Assembly (NCBI GenBank): GCA_017849615.1 | Contig: JAFIGS010000017.1 | Location: 186,001-250,000 of the forward strand | DNA from: Pseudolabrys sp. | GTDB lineage: Bacteria > Pseudomonadota > Alphaproteobacteria > Rhizobiales > Xanthobacteraceae | Length of the DNA stretch: 64,000 nucleotides | Direction: 5' to 3' | Shown here: positions 25,038-33,876 of the stretch, one piece after another | Layout: the number at the start of each line of letters is the position of its first letter | Position numbering within the stretch: the stretch's first letter is position 1 | Notes under the pieces: model-generated | Database searches by the model: none | The model's input: only the letters and a program-made list of their open reading frames with translations | What the model was told of the DNA's origin: nothing | Position numbers and translations under genes: made by a program

Positions 25038-25124
25038 GAATGACCGCGGCCCATGAACGCGACTTTGCTCAGGCAGGTCAGCGCGAGCGGCGCGAACGTC
25101 CGGCACCGCGCAGGGATTTCCGGA

Positions 25125-26024
25125 ATGTCACTCACCAAGAATGAGCTCCAAGGCCTCTTCACCGCTATCGTCACGCCGCTCACGGCCGACGGCTCCGTGG
25201 ACATCAAGGGCCTCCAGGCTCTGGTTAAGTTCCAGCTTGCCGCCGGCGCGGCCGGCATCGTGCCGATCGGCGGCACCGGCGAGTATCCCGCCTTTTCCCG
25301 CGATGAACGGCGCACCATCGTCGCCGCCTGTGTCGAAGCCGCCGACGGCAAGCCTGTCATCCCCGGCGTTCTGTCAACGGGCTTTGCTGATGCGCTCGAG
25401 GCCGGCCGTGATTTCGCCGCCGCCGGCGCCGCCGCCGTCATGACCGTGACGCCCTATTACGCGCCGGGCACCCAGGAAGGCATGCGGGTCTATTTCCGCC
25501 GCTATCGCGACAACCTCGATCTGCCGGTGATGCTCTACCAGATCCCGCGCCGCACGACCGTCGCGGCCATGGCCGACACGGTGCAGGCCATGTCGGAAGA
25601 CGGTTCGATCATCGGCATGAAGTATTCGTCTTACGACATGCCGGATTTCATCCGCACGGTGAAGTACTGCGGCGACAAGATCGCCATCCTCAGCGGCGAG
25701 GAGCCGCTGTTCGCGACCCATATCGCGCTTGGCGCCCAAGGCGGCGTGCTGGCTTCGGCGACGATCTATCCCAAGATTTGGCTCGAAATCTTCGCGCTGG
25801 CCAAGCAGGGCAAGCTCAAGGAAGCGCTGAAGGTCCAGGACCGCATCGATCCGGTGGTGGATTCGATCTACACCGAAACCAATCCCGGTCCCCTGAAAAC
25901 CTACATGGAAATCGCCGGCATGCCGGTCGGCGGCGTGCGGCTGCCTTTGCTCGGCCCGGCTCCAGAAACGCTGGCGAAGCTCAAATCGGCCGCGACCTAC
26001 GCCAAATCCGTCAGCCTCGCCTGA
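25125..26024 (+). CDS. Dihydrodipicolinate synthase-family aldolase/lyase
   Basis: 299 residues from the ATG at 25125; an upstream ATG at 25053 adds 24 residues before the family's normal N-terminus. DHDPS fold motifs: VPIGGTGEYPAFSRDER, the catalytic-type Tyr in MLYQIPRRT, and the Schiff-base Lys in IGMKYSSYD. Family members cleave or condense pyruvate-type keto acids. The gene is catabolic in context (after a regulator and before a D-2-hydroxy-acid dehydrogenase and an amino acid importer), so lysine synthesis is unlikely; a keto-deoxy-acid or hydroxy-keto acid lyase is more probable. Confidence 0.87.
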   Translation: MSLTKNELQGLFTAIVTPLTADGSVDIKGLQALVKFQLAAGAAGIVPIGGTGEYPAFSRDERRTIVAACVEAADGKPVIPGVLSTGFADALEAGRDFAAAGAAAVMTVTPYYAPGTQEGMRVYFRRYRDNLDLPVMLYQIPRRTTVAAMADTVQAMSEDGSIIGMKYSSYDMPDFIRTVKYCGDKIAILSGEEPLFATHIALGAQGGVLASATIYPKIWLEIFALAKQGKLKEALKVQDRIDPVVDSIYTETNPGPLKTYMEIAGMPVGGVRLPLLGPAPETLAKLKSAATYAKSVSLA

Positions 26025-26039
26025 TAGGGACGCGTCAAC

Positions 26040-27479
26040 GTGCTCGACCGCCTGCGCGACATCGTCGGAGAGAAGGGATTGCTCAGCGATCCGGCCGAGA
26101 TGGCGCCGTGGCTGTCGGACTGGCGGCAACGCCGCACCGGACGTGCGATTGCGGTCGTGTCGCCGTCGACAACGGCGGAAACCGCGGCGGTGGTCGCGCT
26201 CTGTAACGAACAGGATCAACCGATCTTTCCGGTCGGCGGCAACACCGGGCTCTGCTTCGGCGCGGTGCCCGAGAGCAACCGCGCCGACAAACCCGGCATC
26301 GTCATCTCGACGCGCCGGATGAACAAGATACGCGCCATCGACCGCGCCACCGGCCTCGCCACCGTCGATGCCGGCGTCGTCCTCGGCGAACTGCACGGAG
26401 CCGCAACCGCGATCAACCGTCAGTTCCCGCTCTATCTCGGTAGCGAAGGCAGTGCGCAAATCGGTGGCCTGATCTCGACCAATGCCGGCGGCACCGGCGT
26501 GCTGCGCTACGGACCGATGCGGGATCTGGTCGCCGGCCTGGAAGTCGTGCTGGCAGACGGACGGGTCCTGTCCGACCTGACCGGACTGCGCAAGGACAAT
26601 ACCGGCTACATGCTGCGCCAGTTGTTCGTCGGCGCCGAAGGCACGCTCGGCGTCATCACCGGCGCGACCTTGAAGCTCTACCCGCGCATGTCGAATGCCG
26701 CCCATGCCTGGGTGTCGGTGCCGGATCCCGCAGCCGCCGTCGATCTCCTCGCCGCGTTTCAGGATCGTGCCGGCTCCTACATCCAGGCTTTCGAGCTCGT
26801 TTCCGCATCGCAATTCGAACTGGTGAAACGGCATATCGAGCGCGCGCGCTTCCCCTTTGCCGATATCCCGCGGTGGTCCGTGCTGATCGAACTTGGCAGC
26901 GAGGACGCGACGACGGCGCTCGGCGACATCCTCGAATCGACGCTGGGCGACTTTCTCGAGCGCGGCGGCGTGGTCGACGCCGCCATCGCGGCTTCCGAGC
27001 AGCAGGCCGCCGACTTCTGGCAGGTCCGTCATTCAGTCTCGGAGGCCAACAAGAAGGAAGGCATCGGTATCGTTCTCGATGTCGCAGTGCGCACGTCCGA
27101 CGTCGCAGCCTTCATTGCCGAGGCCGACAAGATCGCGGCCGAGCGTTATCCGCAAGCCGTGACCGAGGTGGTCTGCCACCTTGGCGACGGCAACGTGCAT
27201 TACATCCTGATGTTCTCGCGCGAATTCTGGGCGACCCTGAAGGATGCGGAGACCTTCGCGCTACAGATCGAACGCGACGTTCACGACGTCGCCGCGAGAC
27301 ACTCGGGCACGTTCAGCGCCGAGCACGGAGTCGGCCGCAAGCTCACCGAAGAGCTGCAGCGCCTCGCCGACCCGCTCCGCTACGAACTGATGTGCCGCGT
27401 CAAACATATGTTCGACCCCAAGGGGCTGATGAATCCCGATGTTCTGCTGGCGCGCCAGTCTATCGGTTCGCCCCACTGA
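26040..27479 (+). CDS. FAD-linked D-2-hydroxy-acid dehydrogenase (D-2-hydroxyglutarate dehydrogenase-like)
   Basis: 479 residues with a GTG start 15 bp after the lyase gene. The N-terminal PCMH FAD domain shows FPVGGNTGLCFGAVP, YLGSEGSAQIGGLISTNAGG and GAEGTLGVITGATLKLYP. The C-terminal FAD-oxidase domain has the active-site region HLGDGNVHY and SAEHGVGRKL. This matches the D-2-hydroxyglutarate / D-lactate dehydrogenase group. D-2-hydroxyglutarate is the product of HglS, encoded at 33873-35312, so this enzyme can complete a lysine catabolic route by forming 2-oxoglutarate. Confidence 0.85.
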   Translation: MLDRLRDIVGEKGLLSDPAEMAPWLSDWRQRRTGRAIAVVSPSTTAETAAVVALCNEQDQPIFPVGGNTGLCFGAVPESNRADKPGIVISTRRMNKIRAIDRATGLATVDAGVVLGELHGAATAINRQFPLYLGSEGSAQIGGLISTNAGGTGVLRYGPMRDLVAGLEVVLADGRVLSDLTGLRKDNTGYMLRQLFVGAEGTLGVITGATLKLYPRMSNAAHAWVSVPDPAAAVDLLAAFQDRAGSYIQAFELVSASQFELVKRHIERARFPFADIPRWSVLIELGSEDATTALGDILESTLGDFLERGGVVDAAIAASEQQAADFWQVRHSVSEANKKEGIGIVLDVAVRTSDVAAFIAEADKIAAERYPQAVTEVVCHLGDGNVHYILMFSREFWATLKDAETFALQIERDVHDVAARHSGTFSAEHGVGRKLTEELQRLADPLRYELMCRVKHMFDPKGLMNPDVLLARQSIGSPH

Positions 27480-27552
27480 TGCGGCTCCGGCCGCTACGAC
27501 TGCAAGGAACGCTGGAAGTAACTGCAAAAGTACCAACCACGGGGAGTTTGAA

Positions 27553-28398
27553 ATGATCGGAAGAAGAGATCTTGCTGGCCTTCTCGGCGCCGGTGCCGTC
27601 ACCGCCACCGCCCTGACCCTCGCCTCCACTGCCGCCAAGGCGCAAAGCGCGCAGAACACTTTCGACCGCGTGATCGCCGCCAAGAAAGTTCGTGTCGGCT
27701 CGGTAGCCGCCGGCCTGCCGTGGTGGTATCGCGACAACGCCACCGGCAAGTGGGGCGGTCAGTTCTACGACATCTCGTCCGCGCTCGCGGAAGACATGGG
27801 CGTACAACTCGAACTCGTCGAGACTACCTGGGGCAATGCCATCCTCGACCTGCAATCCGACAAGATCGACGTGATGTTCGGTCTCAACCCAACGCCGAAG
27901 CGTGCCATGGCCGTCGACTTCACCGGCAAGGTCTATGACAGCGCCCTCGTCATCATCGCCCGCCCCGGTTACGAGCCGAAGACTTGGAACGAACTCAACG
28001 ATCCGAAAGTCAAGATCTCGGTCGACGTCGGATCGGCGCACGACCAGGTCGCGAGCCGTCTGTGCCCGAAGGCGCAGTTGGTCAAGTTCAAGTCGATCGA
28101 CGAAGCGACACTCGCTCTGCGCAGCGGTCGCGTCGACGCCCAAGTCATCTTCTGGATGGGTGCCGTCCGCGCCGTGAAGAAGGACGCGCAACTCGGCAAG
28201 GTCGTCGTGCCGCAGCCGCTGTTCGGCTCGACCTCGAACGCCGCCGTGCGCCGCGAGGCCGATAAGACCTGGCGCGACTTCGTGTCGACCTGGATCGTCT
28301 ACTCGCAAGGTCTCGGCATCATCCGCACGGCGGTGGCGAACAGCCTCGAGCATGTCGGCCTGTCGCTGGACGACATTCCGCCTGGCGTAACATTCTGA
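27553..28398 (+). CDS. Polar amino acid-type ABC importer substrate-binding protein
   Basis: 281 residues from the ATG at 27553, with GGGGAG directly upstream. The leader is Tat-like (GRRDLAGLLGAG then hydrophobic, cleavage after AKAQ). The mature protein is an SBP family 3 member (VRVGSVAAGLPWWYRDNATGKWGGQ, DVMFGLNPTPKRAMAVDFT). It feeds the permease and ATPase that follow. Given its neighbours, lysine or a related amino or dicarboxylic acid is a reasonable ligand, but that is inference. Confidence 0.88.
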   Translation: MIGRRDLAGLLGAGAVTATALTLASTAAKAQSAQNTFDRVIAAKKVRVGSVAAGLPWWYRDNATGKWGGQFYDISSALAEDMGVQLELVETTWGNAILDLQSDKIDVMFGLNPTPKRAMAVDFTGKVYDSALVIIARPGYEPKTWNELNDPKVKISVDVGSAHDQVASRLCPKAQLVKFKSIDEATLALRSGRVDAQVIFWMGAVRAVKKDAQLGKVVVPQPLFGSTSNAAVRREADKTWRDFVSTWIVYSQGLGIIRTAVANSLEHVGLSLDDIPPGVTF

Positions 28399-28410
28399 TG
28401 CGCGATCCGC

Positions 28411-28439
28411 GAAGGCTCCCGGATCGGCCGGGGGCCTTC
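28411..28439 (+). promoter_or_regulatory. Intercistronic hairpin between binding protein and permease
   Basis: A 12-bp stem (one G-T pair), GAAGGCTCCCGG to CCGGGGGCCTTC, with a 5-base loop and no T-run. Hairpins at this place commonly protect the binding-protein message and lower permease expression. Confidence 0.6.
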
Positions 28440-28493
28440 GCCTCGTCGTACGCGGCGAGGCGTGCCGCTTCCGACACGCAAACGGGCTCATAA

Positions 28494-29162
28494 ATGATAA
28501 GCTATACTTGGCACTTCGACATCGTCTGGCAGTATTCGCGACTGTTTCTCGCCGGCACCGGCGTCACCGTCGGCCTGACGATCGCGGTCGTTACACTGGG
28601 GCTGCTTGTCGGTCTGGTCGCCGGGCTGATGCAGCTCGCGCGCTCCCCGGTGCTGCGCTGGGCGTCGTGGGCCTATATCGAGATGTTCCGGCTGACGCCT
28701 CTGCTGGTGCTGCTGCTGTGGTTCTACTACGCGCTGCCGATGCTGACCGGCATCAAGATCGACGCCCTGACGGCTTCGATCATCACGCTGTCGCTGTATG
28801 GCGGCTCGTTCTATGCCGAGGTCATTCGCGGCGGCATTGTCTCCATCGAGCCGGGCCAGAGCGAAGCCGGTCTCGCGCTCGGCATGACGCCGGCGCGCGT
28901 CATGCGGCGCATCGTGCTCCCGCAAGCGGTCAAGCGCATGATCCCGCCGCTCATGAACCAGTCGATCATTCAGTTCAAGAACACGTCGCTGGTCTCGGTG
29001 CTGGCGGTGCCCGACCTGCTCTACCAGGGTCAGGTTGTCGCGATGGACACCTATCGCGCGCTCGAGGTCTACACCGTCATCGCCGCGATCTACTTCGTCG
29101 TCCTGCTGCCGCTCACCGTCATCGTCAAGATGGCTGAACGGCGCCTGGCGCAGAGCAATTGA
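28494..29162 (+). CDS. Polar amino acid-type ABC importer permease (HisM/GlnP family)
   Basis: 222 residues with about five membrane segments. The family's N-terminal block [20 protein letters not shown] and the coupling segment [20 protein letters not shown] are clear. A single permease gene implies a homodimeric channel. It ends at the start of the ATPase gene. Confidence 0.92.
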   Translation: MISYTWHFDIVWQYSRLFLAGTGVTVGLTIAVVTLGLLVGLVAGLMQLARSPVLRWASWAYIEMFRLTPLLVLLLWFYYALPMLTGIKIDALTASIITLSLYGGSFYAEVIRGGIVSIEPGQSEAGLALGMTPARVMRRIVLPQAVKRMIPPLMNQSIIQFKNTSLVSVLAVPDLLYQGQVVAMDTYRALEVYTVIAAIYFVVLLPLTVIVKMAERRLAQSN

Positions 29163-29170
29163 GGCCGGGC

Positions 29171-29938
29171 ATGACCGACACCTGCAAGATCGAGATTTCC
29201 GGTTTGCGCAAGAGCTTCGGCTCCCTCCCCGTTCTGCGCGACATCAACCTCAGGGTCGAAACCGGGTCGGTCGTCGCCTTGATCGGGCCGTCGGGTTCCG
29301 GCAAATCGACGCTGCTACGCTGCATCAACCTGCTGGTCATTCCGGAAGGCGGCCGCATCCGCGTCGGCGGCGATGCGTTCTCGTTCGACGGCGACGCCAA
29401 ATTGTCCAGCGCGCGCGAGCAGGCGCGCTTTCGCTCCAATACCGGCATGGTGTTTCAGCATTTCAACCTGTTCCCGCACATGACCGTTGTGCAGAACGTG
29501 ATGGAAGGCCCCATCTCCGTCAAAGGGATGCCGAAGGCCGAAGCCGAAGCCCGCGCCCGCAAGCTGCTCGCCAAGGTCGGGCTCAACGACAAGGGCGACG
29601 TCTTCCCCAGCAAGCTCTCCGGCGGCCAGAAGCAGCGCGTGGCCATCGCCCGCGCGCTGGCGATGGAGCCGGCCGTGATGCTGTTCGACGAGGTGACCTC
29701 GGCGCTCGACCCGGAGCTTGTCGGCGAGGTGCTGGGTGTGATGCGCGACCTTGCCGCCGACGGCATGACGATGATCATCGTCACCCATGAGATGGGCTTT
29801 GCCCGCGAAGTCGCCGACCGCGTCGTCTTCATGCGCGATGGCATCATCGTCGAGGAAGGCCCGGCGCGCGAAGTGATCGAGACTCCGAAGGAGGAAACGA
29901 CGCGCGTGTTCCTGAGCCACTTCCATAATCGGGGCTGA
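29171..29938 (+). CDS. Polar amino acid-type ABC importer ATPase (GlnQ/HisP family)
   Basis: 255 residues from the ATG at 29171; a TTG at 29159 overlapping the permease stop is an alternative. Walker [10 protein letters not shown], signature LSGGQKQR, Walker [15 protein letters not shown], and the H-loop in [19 protein letters not shown]. It completes the three-gene importer 27553-29938. Confidence 0.93.
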   Translation: MTDTCKIEISGLRKSFGSLPVLRDINLRVETGSVVALIGPSGSGKSTLLRCINLLVIPEGGRIRVGGDAFSFDGDAKLSSAREQARFRSNTGMVFQHFNLFPHMTVVQNVMEGPISVKGMPKAEAEARARKLLAKVGLNDKGDVFPSKLSGGQKQRVAIARALAMEPAVMLFDEVTSALDPELVGEVLGVMRDLAADGMTMIIVTHEMGFAREVADRVVFMRDGIIVEEGPAREVIETPKEETTRVFLSHFHNRG

Positions 29939-29965
29939 GCGGTCGAAGGAAGCGTATCGCTCGCC

Positions 29966-31108
29966 ATGGCCGGCTTTACCCACATTCGCCACGTCGAAGA
30001 CGCCCGGCAGGCCGCTCGCCGCCGCCTGCCCCGCGGCCTGTTCGAATACATCGATCGAGGCGCCGAGGATGAGGTGTCGATCGCCGGCAACCGCGCGAAG
30101 CTCGATGCCATCGAGCTGGCGCCCTCCGTGCTGATCGACGTCACGCGGCGCGGGGCGGCGGCCGAGATCTTCGGCGTCGGACAGCCGAGCCCGCTCATCA
30201 TCGCGCCCACTGCCGTCGCCGGCCTCGTCTGGCACGATGGCGAGATCGCGCTGGCCAGGGCCGCGGCGCGGTCCGGCATTCCGTTCTGCGTCTCGACGCA
30301 ATCGATCACGTCGATCGAACGCATCGCGGCCGAATCCGGCGCGCGGCTCTGGTTCCAGCTCTACGTCTGGAAAAACCGCGAGCGCACATTGGCACTTATC
30401 GACCGCGCCGCGAAGGCTGGAGCGGAAGCGCTGGTGCTCACCGTCGATACCGCTGTCGGCCCGACCCGCGAATACAATCTACGCAACGGCTTCGGCATCC
30501 CCCTGAAGGCGTCTTGGCGCGCGGGCATCGATGTGGTGCGCCATCCGCGCTGGGCGGTCGGCGTCATGTTGCGCGCGTTGACAACGTCCGGCGTGCCGAC
30601 TTATGCGCATTACCCGGACGAATTTCGCACGCGGCTCGGCCGCGCTGCCCTCTCGACCGAGGTCGATCTGGCGCCGGACGTCACCTGGAACGATGTCCGT
30701 CTGCTGCGCGAGCGCTGGAAGGGCAAGCTGATCCTCAAGGGTATTCTCACCGTCGCCGATGCGAAAACCGCCCTGTCGCATGGCGTCGATGGCATCGTCG
30801 TATCCAACCACGGCGCGCGGAATCTGGATTGCGCGCCGGGGCCGACCGACATGTTGCCTGCCATCGTCGCCGCGGTCGGCGACAGAATGGAGATTCTGGC
30901 CGACAGCGGCGTGCGCCGCGGCGCCGACATTGCCCGCTTCATCGCGCTCGGCGCCAAAGGCGTGATGATCGGCCGCGCCACGCTCTATGGCGTCGCCATC
31001 GGCGGCGCCGACGGCGCCGGCCATGTGCTCGACATCCTGCATCAACAGTTGAGCGCGACCATGGGCTTGCTCGGCGCCAACCGTCTGGGCGATATCCGCC
31101 TCGCCTAG
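29966..31108 (+). CDS. FMN-dependent alpha-hydroxy-acid dehydrogenase (LldD/glycolate oxidase family)
   Basis: 380 residues of the FMN_dh family. N-terminal domain: LPRGLFEYIDRGAEDEVS. FMN and substrate segments: IIAPTAVAGLVWHDGE, LILKGILTVADA, and the catalytic His and Arg in VVSNHGARNLDCAPGPTD, where most relatives have SNHGGRQLD. C-terminal phosphate site: DSGVRRGADIARFIALGAKGVMIGR. It oxidises an L-2-hydroxy acid to a keto acid. It follows the importer by 27 bp and converges on the aminotransferase gene with a 4-bp stop overlap. Confidence 0.88.
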   Translation: MAGFTHIRHVEDARQAARRRLPRGLFEYIDRGAEDEVSIAGNRAKLDAIELAPSVLIDVTRRGAAAEIFGVGQPSPLIIAPTAVAGLVWHDGEIALARAAARSGIPFCVSTQSITSIERIAAESGARLWFQLYVWKNRERTLALIDRAAKAGAEALVLTVDTAVGPTREYNLRNGFGIPLKASWRAGIDVVRHPRWAVGVMLRALTTSGVPTYAHYPDEFRTRLGRAALSTEVDLAPDVTWNDVRLLRERWKGKLILKGILTVADAKTALSHGVDGIVVSNHGARNLDCAPGPTDMLPAIVAAVGDRMEILADSGVRRGADIARFIALGAKGVMIGRATLYGVAIGGADGAGHVLDILHQQLSATMGLLGANRLGDIRLA

Positions 31109-32340
31109 CGCCGCTTCAACGTCTCACACGCCGCGGCGATGCGGCGCAGCGCCTCGGTCAGCTCCGCCTCGGACGTCGCATAGGAAATGCGGAAATACGG
31201 CGCCAGGCCGAAGCATGAGCCCGGCACCATGGCGACATCGGCATCCATGACATAGGCGCAGAAATCGCCGTCGGTCGAGATGACGCCGCCATCCGGCGTC
31301 ACGGCGCCGATCATACCCGCGCAGCTCGCGAAGACATAGAACGCGCCCTGCGGCCGGATGCAGTCGATGCCGGCAATGGCGTTGAGCCCGTTCACCACGA
31401 GGTCGCGCCGCCGCTCGAATGCCAGCCGTCGTTCTTCAACGATATCCTGCGGCCCATCGAGCGCGGCGATCGCCGCCGCCTGGCTGATCGACGACGGGCA
31501 CGAGGTCGACTGGCTCTGCACGATCGACATCGCCTTGATCAGCGGCGCCGGTCCGCCGCCATAGCCGAGCCGCCAGCCGGTCATGGCGTAAGCCTTCGAC
31601 ACGCCGTTCACCGTCAGCGTGCGATCCTTCAGATCCGGCGCGACCTGAGCGAAAGTCGTGAATTCAAAACCGTCGTAGACGATGTGTTCATACATGTCGT
31701 CCGACATCACCCACACATCGGGATGACGGCGCAGCACGTCAGCCAGCGCGGCGAGATCATCGCGGCGATAGGCGGCGCCGGTCGGGTTGGACGGCGAGTT
31801 GAGCAACAGCCAGCGCGTCTTCGGCGTAATCGAAGCCTCGAGCTGCTCCGGCATCAGGCGGAAGCCGGATTCGGCGCCGCACGGAATTGTCACCGCAATG
31901 CCGCCGGCAATGGCGACAATATCGCTGTAGCTGGTCCAGTACGGCGCCGGGATGACCACTTCGTCGCCATCGGCCAGGGTCGCCATGAAGGCGTTGAACA
32001 GCACCTGTTTGGCCCCCGCGCCGCAGGTGATTTCGTCCTGCGCATAGATGAGGCCATTCTCGCGCGCGAACTTGCGGCGTACCGCTTCCTTCAGCTCGGG
32101 CGAACCGTCGAGCACGGTGTAACGCGTCTGATTGGCGGCGATGGCGCGCATCGCCGCATCCTTGATGTGCTGCGGCGTGTCGAAATCCGGTTCGCCGGCG
32201 CCGAGCACGATCATCGGCCGGCCGGCGCGCCTGAGCGCGGCGGCCTTGGCCGTGATCGCCAGGATCTCGGACACGCCCATGGTGGCGAGCCGAGGCGCGA
32301 TACGAAAAGACGCTTTGGTCGCGTTGGTCATCATGTTCAT
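31105..32340 (-). CDS. Class I/II PLP aminotransferase
   Basis: 411 residues of the aspartate/aromatic aminotransferase fold. The PLP Lys is in NGVSKAYAMTGWRLGYGGG, with LLNSPSNPTGAAY earlier and the phosphate/carboxylate Arg near YFRISYATS. Encoded leftward, 12 bp after the ALDH7 gene, so it probably transaminates the 2-aminoadipate made by that enzyme to 2-oxoadipate, the substrate of HglS. Aspartate-type activity is the main alternative. Confidence 0.85.
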   Translation of the reverse strand: MNMMTNATKASFRIAPRLATMGVSEILAITAKAAALRRAGRPMIVLGAGEPDFDTPQHIKDAAMRAIAANQTRYTVLDGSPELKEAVRRKFARENGLIYAQDEITCGAGAKQVLFNAFMATLADGDEVVIPAPYWTSYSDIVAIAGGIAVTIPCGAESGFRLMPEQLEASITPKTRWLLLNSPSNPTGAAYRRDDLAALADVLRRHPDVWVMSDDMYEHIVYDGFEFTTFAQVAPDLKDRTLTVNGVSKAYAMTGWRLGYGGGPAPLIKAMSIVQSQSTSCPSSISQAAAIAALDGPQDIVEERRLAFERRRDLVVNGLNAIAGIDCIRPQGAFYVFASCAGMIGAVTPDGGVISTDGDFCAYVMDADVAMVPGSCFGLAPYFRISYATSEAELTEALRRIAAACETLKRR

Positions 32341-32352
32341 GCCCGGCCTCGC

Positions 32353-33876
32353 TCAGATATCGAACTTGACGCCCTGCGCCAGCGGCAGCTTGCGGCCGTA
32401 GTTCACGGCGCTGGTCTGGCGGCGCATATAGGCCTTCCAGGCGTCGGTGCCGCTTTCGCGCCCGCCGCCGGTTTCCTTCTCGCCGCCGAAGGCGCCGCCG
32501 ATTTCCGCCCCCGACGTGCCCATGTTGACGTTGGCGATGCCGCAGTCGGAGCCGCGCGTCGACAGGAAGGTTTCGATTTCGCGGATATCGGTGCCGAAGA
32601 TGGAGGATGAGAGGCCCTGCGGCACACCGTTGTGGAGCGCGATGGCCTCGTCGAGGTCCTTGTACTTCAGCACATAGAGAATCGGCGCGAAGGTCTCCTC
32701 GCACACGGTTTCGGTCTGCGCCGGCATTTCGACCAGCGCCGGCCGCGCATAGAACGAGTTCGGCCCGTTGATGTCGACGCGCTCGCCGCCATGCACGACG
32801 CCGCCGGATTTCTTCGCCGCCGCGAGGGCGGCCTGCATCGACTCGAAAGCGCGGCCGTCGATCAGCGGCCCGACCAGCGCATCGGACGTGACCGGATTGC
32901 CGATGGAGATCGACTTGTAGACGCTCGCCAGCTTCGGCACGAGCTTGTCGTAGACGCTCTCATGCACGATGAGGCGGCGCATGGTGGTGCAACGCTGGCC
33001 GGCGGTGCCCATGGCGCCGAAGGCGACCGCGCGCAAAGTCAGATCGAGATCGGCCGATGGCGTGACGATGGAAGCATTGTTGCCGCCGAGTTCGAGAATG
33101 GCGCGGCCGAAGCGGCGCGCGACGCGCTCGCCGACGAGGCGGCCCATGCGTGTCGAGCCGGTGGCGGAGACGACCGGCACGCGCGCATCGTCCACCAGAA
33201 CTTCGCCGATGGCGCGGCCACCGATCAGCATGGTCAGCAAGCCGTCCGGCACGCCGCCGAACGTCCTGGCCGCGCGCGCCATGATCGCCGCGACGGCCAG
33301 CGCCGTCAGCGGCGCCTTCTCCGACGGCTTCCAGACAACGGAATCGCCGCAGACGAAGGCCAGCGCCGCGTTCCAGGACCACACCGCGACCGGGAAGTTG
33401 AACGCCGAGATGACGCCGACCACGCCGGCCGGGTGCCATTGCTCGGTCAGGCGATGATCCTCGCGCTCGGACTGGATGACGAGGCCATAGAGTTGCCGCG
33501 ACAGGCCGACGGCGAAATCGCAAATGTCGATCATCTCCTGCACTTCGCCCAGCCCCTCGGACGGCGACTTGCCGACCTCCAGGCTGACGAGCTTGCCGAG
33601 CGCGGGCTTGTCCGCTCGCAACTCCTCCCCTAGCACGCGCACGAACTCGCCGCGGCGCGGCGCCGGCACCGCGCGCCACTTCAGATAAGCCTCATGCGCC
33701 TTTCCGATCAGCTTGCCCGCCTCGGCCGCCGTCGTCTCCGGCACCTCGGCCACCACGACGCCATCCACCGGCGACACGACCTTCAGCGTGCCGCCTTGCG
33801 TCTGCGCCGGCGGCACGCCGAGCGCATCGAGAACGTTGCGGACTTCGGTTTTGATTTGGGTCTGCATCTGGGTCAC
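32353..33876 (-). CDS. amaB: ALDH7-family 2-aminoadipate semialdehyde (piperideine-6-carboxylate) dehydrogenase
   Basis: 507 residues, the usual length for antiquitin. Family-specific HPAGVVGVISAFNFPVAVWS, the Glu block ILELGGNNASIV, the catalytic Cys in GTAGQRCTTMRR, and NVNMGTSGAEIGGAFGGEKET are all seen. ALDH7 enzymes oxidise 2-aminoadipate 6-semialdehyde to 2-aminoadipate in lysine breakdown; the P. putida counterpart is AmaB. It overlaps hglS by 4 bp at its start and precedes the aminotransferase gene, so the three leftward genes give semialdehyde to aminoadipate to oxoadipate to D-2-hydroxyglutarate. Confidence 0.85.
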   Translation of the reverse strand: MTQMQTQIKTEVRNVLDALGVPPAQTQGGTLKVVSPVDGVVVAEVPETTAAEAGKLIGKAHEAYLKWRAVPAPRRGEFVRVLGEELRADKPALGKLVSLEVGKSPSEGLGEVQEMIDICDFAVGLSRQLYGLVIQSEREDHRLTEQWHPAGVVGVISAFNFPVAVWSWNAALAFVCGDSVVWKPSEKAPLTALAVAAIMARAARTFGGVPDGLLTMLIGGRAIGEVLVDDARVPVVSATGSTRMGRLVGERVARRFGRAILELGGNNASIVTPSADLDLTLRAVAFGAMGTAGQRCTTMRRLIVHESVYDKLVPKLASVYKSISIGNPVTSDALVGPLIDGRAFESMQAALAAAKKSGGVVHGGERVDINGPNSFYARPALVEMPAQTETVCEETFAPILYVLKYKDLDEAIALHNGVPQGLSSSIFGTDIREIETFLSTRGSDCGIANVNMGTSGAEIGGAFGGEKETGGGRESGTDAWKAYMRRQTSAVNYGRKLPLAQGVKFDI

